A stretch of 7,031 nucleotides of DNA from Oscillospiraceae bacterium (lineage in GTDB: Bacteria; Bacillota; Clostridia; Oscillospirales; Acutalibacteraceae), in NCBI GenBank assembly GCA_031262125.1, contig JAISII010000004.1, positions 1 through 7,031 on the forward strand. The letters run 5' to 3'. The notes under the pieces were generated by a model, which was given only the letters and a program-made list of their open reading frames with translations, had not been told where the DNA came from and did not search any database. Position numbers and translations under genes: made by a program. This document shows, one piece after another, positions 1 to 4,158 of the stretch (position 1 is the stretch's first letter; the number at the start of each line of letters is the position of its first letter).

Positions 1-114
1 GCGCCCCACTATGAAATTTTAATGCGTTATTTAGCTGTTATACTCTGAAATTTTTATAAACTATTGACAGCCCTTTTGGGGATAATTTTGTGTTTTGGGG
101 GTTTTGGGGGTTTC

Positions 115-147
115 TTCCTTTCGTCAGAGCTACGCTCTACGCTACCA
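115..147. repeat. degenerate palindromic repeat unit, copy 1
   Basis: The stretch contains the hairpin AGAGC-TAC-GCTCT at 126-138. It aligns with copy 2 over about 30 bases: both begin TCCTT, carry CGTCA, then a short palindrome with CGC in its 3' half, and finish near ACC. It therefore looks like a diverged tandem copy of the same intergenic element. The downstream part of copy 2, the longer GA/CT-rich hairpin, is not clearly present here. Confidence 0.5.
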
Positions 148-185
148 AGAGGTCAGAGTCAAGAGGCAAGATTTTTCTTTTTTCT

Positions 186-232
186 CCTTCCGTCAAGGCT
201 GACGCCTTGCCACCTCCCTCTAAGAGGGAGGC
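186..232. repeat. palindromic intergenic repeat unit, copy 2
   Basis: Two adjacent perfect hairpins are visible: CAAGGC-TGAC-GCCTTG at 194-209, and an 8-bp stem CCTCCCTC-TAA-GAGGGAGG at 213-231, followed by CTTTT. The layout resembles dispersed palindromic intergenic repeats that I associate with gut Clostridia genomes; that association is from memory and untested here. The second hairpin with its short T-run could also act as a weak transcription terminator for a gene to the left. Confidence 0.6.
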
Positions 233-276
233 TTTTGGACACACTTTAAAAGAAAGCAAAATGTGCCATATTTGTA

Positions 277-304
277 TTGACAAAAAACAATTATTGAGTA
301 TAAT
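277..304 (+). promoter_or_regulatory. strong promoter of the antitoxin-like RNA
   Basis: A perfect -35 TTGACA (277-282) and a perfect -10 TATAAT (299-304) are separated by 16 nt. Transcription should begin near 309-312. No ribosome site or worthwhile open frame follows before the terminator at 355-396, so the product is expected to be a short untranslated RNA. Confidence 0.85.
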
Positions 305-347
305 AAAGATGTAAGGAACTTACCGATAGACGGCTGTTCCTCATGTT

Positions 348-363
348 CGGTTAAAAATAACCG
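348..363 (+). promoter_or_regulatory. alternative hairpin competing with the shared terminator
   Basis: CGGTTA (348-353) can pair with TAACCG (358-363) across an AAAA loop. The same TAACCG segment forms the left arm of the terminator stem, where it pairs with CGGTTA at 382-387. The two folds exclude each other, so this could act as an antiterminator or as a refolding switch in the short RNA. It may also be fortuitous, as the 6-bp stem is much weaker than the 12-bp terminator. Confidence 0.35.
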
Positions 364-396
364 CCTTATGTGGAAGTGAGGCGGTTATTTCTTTTT
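355..396. terminator. shared bidirectional terminator of the convergent RNA pair
   Basis: A perfect 12-bp stem joins AAATAACCGCCT (355-366) and AGGCGGTTATTT (379-390) with a 12-nt loop. On the plus strand it is followed by CTTTTT. On the minus strand it is followed by a shorter T-run from the stem base. It serves the plus-strand RNA and the minus-strand toxin mRNA. The toxin stop codon (385-387) lies inside the stem. The loops of the two RNAs are exactly complementary, which could seed a kissing interaction. Confidence 0.85.
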
Positions 397-474
397 GCCA
401 TTGTTTTTATCAACAGCTAAAGAGATTATTGCTACTATTACGCTTAATAAAGCTAAAAGCTCTAATGTACTCAT
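385..474 (-). CDS. 29-residue hydrophobic peptide, putative type I (holin-like/Fst-type) toxin
   Basis: The peptide begins MSTLELLALLSVIVAI and ends VDKNNGKKK. It has a short N-terminus, one hydrophobic helix at about residues 4-21, and a positively charged tail. This is the layout of the small membrane toxins of the holin-like toxin/TxpA/Fst group, whose members often start MSTYE and run to about 30 residues. These act at the cytoplasmic membrane when their antisense RNA is lost. The start is firm: ATG at 472-474 is preceded by AAGGAGGGG (483-491) at 8 nt. A consensus promoter lies 102 nt upstream, leaving a leader of about 95 nt in which regulatory structure can form. The stop codon sits in the terminator shared with the opposing RNA. 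Family membership is by pattern and recall only; toxicity is inferred. It could also be a small regulatory membrane peptide. Confidence 0.75.
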   Translation of the reverse strand: MSTLELLALLSVIVAIISLAVDKNNGKKK

Positions 475-482
475 AGTTACAA

Positions 483-491
483 CCCCTCCTT
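483..491 (-). promoter_or_regulatory. ribosome binding site of the small toxin
   Basis: AAGGAGGGG on the minus strand lies 8 nt before the ATG at 474. It is unusually strong for a 29-codon frame and is the main reason to accept this gene. Pyrimidine-rich segments in the toxin leader (about 524-540) and the UUCCUC of the opposing RNA (337-342) could pair with it imperfectly, giving a possible route for translational control. Confidence 0.75.
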
Positions 492-533
492 CCCTATGTT
501 TTGCCCAGCTGTGGCTGAAGTAAAAGAAGAAAA

Positions 534-570
534 GAGGAACACGCCTACCGTATTGGCAAGCCCCTTACAT
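534..570 (-). repeat. toxin-leader copy of an inverted repeat shared with the antitoxin RNA
   Basis: Read on the minus strand, the toxin transcript starts with ATGTAAGG, then a hairpin, then GTTCCTC. The opposing RNA (309-342) begins the same way: ATGTAAGG, a hairpin, GTTCCTC. The two promoter-proximal segments are thus inverted repeats in DNA but same-sense in RNA. The stem is kept in both copies: GGAAC with GUUCC in one, and AGGGG with UUCCU (using G-U pairs) in the other. The toxin copy also pairs GCUUGCC with GGUAGGC. Conservation of structure despite base changes suggests function. Confidence 0.55.
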
Positions 571-575
571 TTTTA

Positions 576-604
576 ATTATACGAATTATGTCTTTATTTG
601 TCAA
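576..604 (-). promoter_or_regulatory. strong promoter of the small toxin mRNA
   Basis: On the minus strand, TTGACA (604-599) and TATAAT (581-576) are both perfect and are separated by 17 nt. Transcription should start near 569 and run left through the toxin frame to the shared terminator. It faces away from the promoter of the acetyltransferase operon at 649-677. Confidence 0.88.
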
Positions 605-648
605 CAACTTTGTGATTGTTTTCTGTCAATTTTAATTGCAATCCTCTA

Positions 649-677
649 TTGCTATTGCCCCACATTTAACGTATAAT
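649..677 (+). promoter_or_regulatory. promoter of the acetyltransferase/flavoprotein operon
   Basis: TTGCTA (649-654), 17 nt, then a perfect TATAAT (672-677). Transcription would start near 684, only about 18 nt before the ATG at 702, with the ribosome site close to the RNA 5' end. Its position also rules against an upstream in-frame TTG at 636 as the start of the first gene. Confidence 0.65.
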
Positions 678-701
678 GCTTATAGAAAGAAGGTTTTAGC
701 T

Positions 702-1442
702 ATGCCCACCTTAACTTTTCGCAAGCTCGAGGATTCCGACCTCCACTTAATAGAAAATTGGCTGAACAAGCCCTACATAAAAAAATGGTACGACCCAATT
801 GCCGACTGGCTGGTAGAAATAAACGCACGCCACGGCGAGTATTTTTGGCTGCACCATTTTATTGTTATGCACGGCAACACGCCAATCGGCTTTTGCCAAT
901 ATTACGACTGCTTTGATTCGGTTGGTTTGGAGGACTGGAACGGGCGAAAATTCCCAAATAAGGGAGAAATTTATACTATCGATTACTTAATCGGCGAAGA
1001 GGACTACCTCGGCAAGGGCTACGGCAAAGAGCTTATAGGACTGCTGACGGAATATGTTTTTTTGCATGGTGCAAGTGAAATTATAGTCGACCCCGATAAA
1101 GAAAACGCAAAGTCAAACGGCGTGTTAAAAGCGAACGGATATGTTTTTGATGATGAGTTTGGATTTTACCGAAAAACTCTGAAAGACAGCATTGATATAC
1201 AAAAGCTTCATACCACCCCAATGGGTGCGGAGCGTATTCGCCGCAACCTTGGTTTGGGCAATGCCGACGTGGTAGAATGGTGCAAAAATGCAGTGGCAAA
1301 CGCACCCGATTCTGCTATTGTTCGGCGGGGCAAAAATTGGTACGTCAGCGGCGACGGCTTTGTTATCACAATCAACGTCCACAGCCATACAATTATTACG
1401 GCACACAAGCTTAAACCCAACAGGTATCTTAAAAAAGAATGA
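702..1442 (+). CDS. AAC(6')-like GNAT acetyltransferase fused to a DUF3781-like domain
   Basis: A 246-residue protein with two parts. Residues 1-160 form a GNAT domain like those of aminoglycoside 6'-N-acetyltransferases: N-terminal LTFRKLEDSDL, the ENWLN segment (18-22), PIGFCQYY (61-68), the acetyl-CoA loop LGKGYGKEL (103-111), then VDPDKENAKS (129-138) and an aromatic end (GFYRK). The fold transfers acetyl from acetyl-CoA to an amine; the substrate is unknown, and drug resistance is not implied. Residues about 166-246 match my memory of DUF3781 (KLHTT, ERIRRNLGL, RRGKNWYV, TIITAHK), a small domain often found as a separate protein. The start at 702 has GAAAGAAGG 8 nt upstream and fits the promoter at 649-677. 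It is first of four genes; the next begins 12 nt after its stop. Confidence 0.85.
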   Translation: MPTLTFRKLEDSDLHLIENWLNKPYIKKWYDPIADWLVEINARHGEYFWLHHFIVMHGNTPIGFCQYYDCFDSVGLEDWNGRKFPNKGEIYTIDYLIGEEDYLGKGYGKELIGLLTEYVFLHGASEIIVDPDKENAKSNGVLKANGYVFDDEFGFYRKTLKDSIDIQKLHTTPMGAERIRRNLGLGNADVVEWCKNAVANAPDSAIVRRGKNWYVSGDGFVITINVHSHTIITAHKLKPNRYLKKE

Positions 1443-1454
1443 GAAGTGAAAAGC

Positions 1455-1880
1455 ATGATGCATAATCCAAAACAAACGATAGGTAAACTAATCGACAAAC
1501 AGGGTGTGGCGTTTATCGCCTCGGTAGACGCAGACGGCGTACCAAATATGAAAGCTATGCTGCCGCCACGCAAACGTGAGGACATTAAGGTTTTCTATTT
1601 CTCCACTAACACCTCGTCGGAGCGGGTGGCACAATATTGTGCAAACCCCAAAGCAAGCATTTATTTTTACAGCAAATGCCTGTGGTCGTACCACGGTGTT
1701 ATGTTAAAAGGCGTTATGGAAGTCCTAACCGATGACGAGAGCAAAAAGATGATATGGAAAAAGGGCGACACAATATACTATTCGGGCGGAGTAACCGACC
1801 CGGATTATTGCGTACTGCGTTTCACCGCAACCACAGGACGGTATTACGCCAATTTTAAGACGGAAGATTTTGAGATTTAA
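1455..1880 (+). CDS. pyridoxamine 5'-phosphate oxidase-family flavoprotein
   Basis: A 141-residue protein of the split-barrel, FMN-binding fold shared by pyridoxamine-phosphate oxidases, general stress protein 26-like proteins and nitroimidazole reductases. Support comes from the pattern FIASVDADGVPNMKAM, an FYFSTNTSSERV strand-helix unit typical of the phosphate-binding part, NPKASIYF, then a GVMLKGVMEV strand. It lacks the length and C-terminal signature expected of a true PdxH, so vitamin B6 synthesis is unlikely. FMN, F420 or heme ligands cannot be told apart by eye. ATG 1455 was chosen because GAGAAG (1441-1446) is 8 nt upstream; an in-frame GTG at 1446 lacks a ribosome site, and ATG 1458 is also possible. 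It lies 12 nt after the acetyltransferase and 16 nt before the oxidoreductase. Confidence 0.85.
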   Translation: MMHNPKQTIGKLIDKQGVAFIASVDADGVPNMKAMLPPRKREDIKVFYFSTNTSSERVAQYCANPKASIYFYSKCLWSYHGVMLKGVMEVLTDDESKKMIWKKGDTIYYSGGVTDPDYCVLRFTATTGRYYANFKTEDFEI

Positions 1881-1896
1881 ATAAAGAGGGGTCAAA

Positions 1897-2601
1897 ATGA
1901 AAAAAGCAGTAATCATCACCGGCACAGAAGTCAAAGGCTGCACCTATCATATAAAAGAAGCTTTTTTGCAGGAGCTTAGCGGTGAATACAAAGCAACCGA
2001 ATTTACCCTGCCGAAAGATATGCCGCATTTTTGCTGCGGCTGCAAGGTTTGCTTTTTTGACAGCGAGAGCCGCTGCCCTCATGCAAAAAGCGTTATGCCC
2101 ATTTGGAATGCAATGCTGCAAGCAGATTTGCTCGTTTTTGCTGCCCCTGTTTATGTTATGCGTGTACCGGGTCAGCTAAAGGCGTTGCTCGACCATTTCG
2201 GCTGCCACTGGATGGTTCACCGACCCGACTCGGCGATGTTTAACAAGCGGGCTGCCATACTCACCCAAAGCGTAGGTGCACCCAACGGTGCCGCACAAAA
2301 AGACATTGCAACAAGCCTATCGTGGCTGGGCGTACCGAGCGTAAAGCGGTTGGGCTTTGGGCTTATGGAGGGCGTAATTTGGGATGAGCTTTCGGCACAA
2401 CGCAAAGAAAAAATAATAGCCAAAACAAAACGGTTTGCAAAAGGCTTTGTCGGCATAAAGCCTGCAAAAAAGTCGCTTAAAACACGGGTGCTGTTTTTGG
2501 TTGCAAAGCAGCTGCACAAAGGCTTGCTTAAAAAAGAGGCTAAATTAAGTGCCGACAACCGTCATTGGGTGGAACAGGGTTGGTTGAAGGAGAGCAAATA
2601 A
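1897..2601 (+). CDS. flavodoxin-like NAD(P)H-dependent oxidoreductase with a cysteine cluster
   Basis: A 234-residue protein of the NADPH-dependent FMN reductase/flavodoxin-fold group. It opens with a beta strand and a phosphate-binding turn (VIITGTEVKGCTYHI, 5-19). The second half of the flavin site is seen in DLLVFAAPVYVMRVPGQLK (77-95), followed by LLDHFG. A cluster of cysteines at 46, 47, 49, 52 and 60 matches the CxxC...C insertion found in iron-sulfur flavoprotein-like members; whether it binds a cluster here is uncertain. The C-terminal 50 residues are rich in lysine and extend past the core fold. ATG 1897 follows AGAGGGG at 5 nt. Its stop overlaps the next start by one base (TAATG), implying coupled translation. 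The substrate is unknown; quinone, nitro-compound or flavin reduction are typical. Confidence 0.85.
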   Translation: MKKAVIITGTEVKGCTYHIKEAFLQELSGEYKATEFTLPKDMPHFCCGCKVCFFDSESRCPHAKSVMPIWNAMLQADLLVFAAPVYVMRVPGQLKALLDHFGCHWMVHRPDSAMFNKRAAILTQSVGAPNGAAQKDIATSLSWLGVPSVKRLGFGLMEGVIWDELSAQRKEKIIAKTKRFAKGFVGIKPAKKSLKTRVLFLVAKQLHKGLLKKEAKLSADNRHWVEQGWLKESK

Positions 2602-3173
2602 TGAAATACTATCAAATCGCAGCACTTGCACTATTATGCATTTTTTACATTACTTACATCGCAAAAATGCTGCTGCTTAAAAAGCAAGGCATAAAAGGCA
2701 GCATTCTCGGCAAAAACGCTCTCGAAAAAGCTCTTCTTATTGTAACCTATGGCGGTGCGGCGGTGCAATTTTTAAGTGCGTTGTTTCCTAATTTGATATG
2801 GGGATTCCCGTCGTTTCTAACCATGCACGAGGACGGGCTGATATTAATGCTTTTTGGTGTTGGTGCTTTTATTGCGGCGGTAGCTAATATGCAAAACAAT
2901 TGGCGGGCAGGGTTTAACAACGAGCAAAACACAAAGCTGGTTACCCACGGGGTTTATCAATTCTCTCGCAACCCTGCTTTTGTTGGGTTTGACTTGCTGT
3001 ATATTGGTTGTGCGTTTGTGTTCCCCAACGTGCTTAATATTGCAATAACACTTTTTGCCTTGGTGCTGTTCCATTTGCAGATTTTATCTGAAGAACGCTT
3101 TTTGGTGTTGCAGTTTGGCGAAGAATATTCTGCCTATTGCAAAAAGGTTATGCGGTATTTTGGGCGGCGGTAG
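2601..3173 (+). CDS. membrane methyltransferase, isoprenylcysteine/phospholipid methyltransferase family
   Basis: A 190-residue membrane protein with hydrophobic helices at about 3-26, 42-66, 78-97, 127-141 and 143-163. The C-terminal half has the S-adenosylmethionine-binding signature of the ICMT/PEMT group: HGVYQFSRNP (116-125), then HLQILSEERFL (158-168) and FGEEYSAYCKKVMRYF (172-187). Eukaryotic members methylate isoprenylated cysteine or phosphatidylethanolamine; bacterial relatives methylate lipids or unknown small molecules, so the acceptor here is open. ATG 2601 overlaps the stop of the preceding gene and has GAAGGAGAG upstream, so earlier in-frame codons were rejected. It is the last gene of the four; a GC-rich hairpin follows at 3247-3272. 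Confidence 0.85.
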   Translation: MKYYQIAALALLCIFYITYIAKMLLLKKQGIKGSILGKNALEKALLIVTYGGAAVQFLSALFPNLIWGFPSFLTMHEDGLILMLFGVGAFIAAVANMQNNWRAGFNNEQNTKLVTHGVYQFSRNPAFVGFDLLYIGCAFVFPNVLNIAITLFALVLFHLQILSEERFLVLQFGEEYSAYCKKVMRYFGRR

Positions 3174-3246
3174 TATAAAGTAAAATAATAAATCAAATAC
3201 TAAAACAAAGTATTAATATAGAAAAATAATAAATTTACAAAATTTT

Positions 3247-3272
3247 CCGCCGTGGCTTTGTTGCTGCGGCGG
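3247..3272 (+). terminator. terminator-like hairpin after the methyltransferase gene
   Basis: CCGCCG (3247-3252) pairs with CGGCGG (3267-3272), extended inward by two G-T wobbles and GC/GC to a 10-bp stem with loop TTTGTT. The tail CTTTAAAA is a short T-run, so termination may be partial or may need the second A/T hairpin just downstream that ends in seven T residues. Confidence 0.6.
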
Positions 3273-3316
3273 CTTTAAAAATAAAGCGACTTTTAAAAAG
3301 TTTTTTTATAAAAAAC

Positions 3317-3341
3317 AAACCGATTTAGCTTTGCTTGCGTA
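3317..3341 (+). promoter_or_regulatory. candidate ECF-type autoregulated promoter
   Basis: AAACC (3317-3321) is followed after 16 nt by CGTA (3338-3341). This matches the usual ECF sigma pattern of an AAC-containing -35 and a CGT-containing -10 at 16-17 nt spacing. No convincing TTGACA/TATAAT pair is seen in the same stretch. Its place directly upstream of an ECF sigma gene fits positive autoregulation. The motif is short, so chance occurrence is possible. Confidence 0.5.
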
Positions 3342-3366
3342 TATGTAAGTGCAATTGCAAAAAAAC

Positions 3367-3372
3367 AGGAGG
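3367..3372 (+). promoter_or_regulatory. ribosome binding site that fixes the TTG start of the sigma gene
   Basis: A perfect AGGAGG ends 8 nt before TTG 3381. The in-frame GTG at 3372 overlaps this site and cannot be its start, so translation is expected to begin at the TTG. Confidence 0.75.
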
Positions 3373-3380
3373 TGCAGAGC

Positions 3381-3869
3381 TTGTTTGATGATTATATAAA
3401 CACTCACGGCAAGCGGCTGTTTAGCCTTTGCTTAAAGCTCTGCCGAAACTTGCAGGATGCAGAAGACCTGTACCAAGAAACGTGGCTTAAAGCGTACAAA
3501 TTCTTCGACCGCTATAACCCGCAGCTGGAGTTTGAAGGCTGGCTGACCGCTATATGTGCAAACACCTACAGGGATATGCTGCGGCGGCAGAAATGGAAGT
3601 CTTTATTTGTGCCCTTTAACTCTAACGAGGATAAAGACACACTGCTGCAAAGCATAGCCGCCGAGCAAAAAGAGGATTTTAGCGACGTTAAAGAAGCGGT
3701 AGACAACTTGCCCGACAAATATCGGCTTGCAACGGTGCTCTATTACTTTCAGGGCTGCGATGTAAAAAAAGCCGCCGAAATACTCTCAATACCAGAAGGC
3801 ACGGTAAAATACAGGCTGCACAAAGCAAGAGAACTTTTAAAAAGGAGGTTACAGCAAAATGGAAGATAA
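3381..3869 (+). CDS. ECF-type sigma-70 family RNA polymerase sigma factor
   Basis: A 162-residue protein with only the two domains of ECF sigma factors. Region 2 covers about residues 9-72: the core-binding part NLQDAEDLYQETWLKAYKFF (23-42) and the -10 reading helix WLTAICANTYRDMLRR (54-69). Region 4 covers about 105-156: the NLPDKYR segment (109-115), then the helix-turn-helix KKAAEILSIPEGTVKYRLHK (129-148) that reads the -35. Length is normal for the class. TTG 3381 is the likely start because of AGGAGG at 8 nt; a rare start could hold down its level. The 3' end overlaps the next gene by 11 nt, so the two are probably translationally coupled. Its regulon cannot be read from here beyond the ECF-like site at 3317-3341. 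Confidence 0.93.
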   Translation: MFDDYINTHGKRLFSLCLKLCRNLQDAEDLYQETWLKAYKFFDRYNPQLEFEGWLTAICANTYRDMLRRQKWKSLFVPFNSNEDKDTLLQSIAAEQKEDFSDVKEAVDNLPDKYRLATVLYYFQGCDVKKAAEILSIPEGTVKYRLHKARELLKRRLQQNGR

Positions 3870-4158
3870 ATTAAAAGCATATATACAAACCCAAGCAGCA
3901 AGCCCGCCAAAAATCAACGAACGCCTTATTATTAAAACACTGCAAAAACGCCGAAAACGCTTCTCTCTCATAATGCTGTCAATAGCAGGCACTCTGTGGA
4001 CAATTCTGCTTTACTCTGCCGCACTGTGGGTTGGCAAAGAGTTTAGCCAAAACATCGCAATCTTTATGCTGTTCTGCTTAACCCTCGGTTATATTTGTGC
4101 CGGATGCTTTGCCGGCATTGTTGTTAAATTCAGAAAGGTAGGTTTTTACTATGACTAA
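3859..4158 (+). CDS. small two-helix membrane protein, candidate anti-sigma factor
   Basis: A 99-residue protein that I do not recognise by sequence. The N-terminal 34 residues are polar and basic (KRRKRF at 30-35), followed by hydrophobic helices at about 36-58 and 66-90 and a very short tail. ATG 3859 has AGGAGG (3843-3848) at 10 nt. It overlaps the sigma gene by 11 nt and the zinc-ribbon gene by 8 nt. Membrane proteins encoded directly after an ECF sigma gene are commonly its anti-sigma factor. A cytoplasmic N-terminal segment that binds sigma and a membrane anchor would fit, although the segment is short and no zinc anti-sigma HxxxCxxC motif is seen. The role is inferred from position only. 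Confidence 0.75.
   Translation: MEDKLKAYIQTQAASPPKINERLIIKTLQKRRKRFSLIMLSIAGTLWTILLYSAALWVGKEFSQNIAIFMLFCLTLGYICAGCFAGIVVKFRKVGFYYD

Larger units (their letters stand above)
1..276. other. intergenic region without a supported gene
   Basis: No credible coding region is seen. The open frames that cross it start at poorly placed codons without ribosome sites and translate the palindromic repeats listed separately, giving low-complexity runs of F, G and L. A TTGACA occurs at 64-69, but there is no acceptable -10 hexamer 16-18 nt downstream. Whatever gene lies to the left ends outside the window. The G- and T-rich stretch at about 75-115 is skewed in composition and has no assigned role. Confidence 0.6.
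309..396 (+). ncRNA. putative type I antitoxin RNA, convergent with the small toxin gene
   Basis: This is an RNA of about 90 nt predicted from the consensus promoter at 277-304 and the terminator ending near 396. Its 5' part can fold into a hairpin, GGAAC (315-319) with GTTCC (336-340) and an inner CCG/CGG pair. Its 3' part is the terminator hairpin, which is transcribed from both strands and overlaps the last codons of the minus-strand peptide. Two contacts with the toxin mRNA are possible: perfect antisense complementarity over roughly 350-396, and a short match of AGGAAC (314-319) with GUUCCU in the toxin leader. By analogy with Fst/RNAII and TxpA/RatA it would repress the toxin. The end points are predicted, not measured. 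Confidence 0.7.
3174..3380. other. intergenic region between the redox operon and the sigma operon
   Basis: No gene is seen. The first 70 bases are strongly AT-rich, then comes the terminator-like hairpin at 3247-3272. A weak second hairpin, ACTTTTAAAAAGT followed by seven T residues, lies at about 3290-3308. The ECF-like promoter at 3317-3341 follows, then a perfect 10-bp palindrome TGCAATTGCA at 3350-3359, then the sigma-factor ribosome site. The palindrome sits in the leader just after the promoter and could be an operator. Confidence 0.6.

Noticed and set aside
64..90. TTGACA at 64-69 as a promoter
   Set aside because: The nearest TATAAT-like hexamer (ATAATT) is only 14 nt away and there is nothing acceptable at 16-18 nt.
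64..314. Two overlapping open frames of 61 and 74 codons on the plus strand
   Set aside because: They translate palindromic repeats and low-complexity DNA, lack ribosome sites, and the longer one runs through the consensus promoter at 277-304.
348..396. CRISPR-like or riboswitch interpretation of the 300-400 hairpins
   Set aside because: No regularly spaced repeats exist, and no known riboswitch core is seen; the convergent promoters and shared terminator explain the structure better.
636..701. N-terminal extension of the acetyltransferase from TTG 636
   Set aside because: No ribosome site, the extension is not GNAT-like, and the promoter at 649-677 lies inside it. ATG 702 has a good ribosome site.
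2565..2600. N-terminal extension of the methyltransferase
   Set aside because: ATG 2601 has GAAGGAGAG directly upstream and a stop-start overlap with the preceding gene; the extension is not hydrophobic and has no ribosome site.
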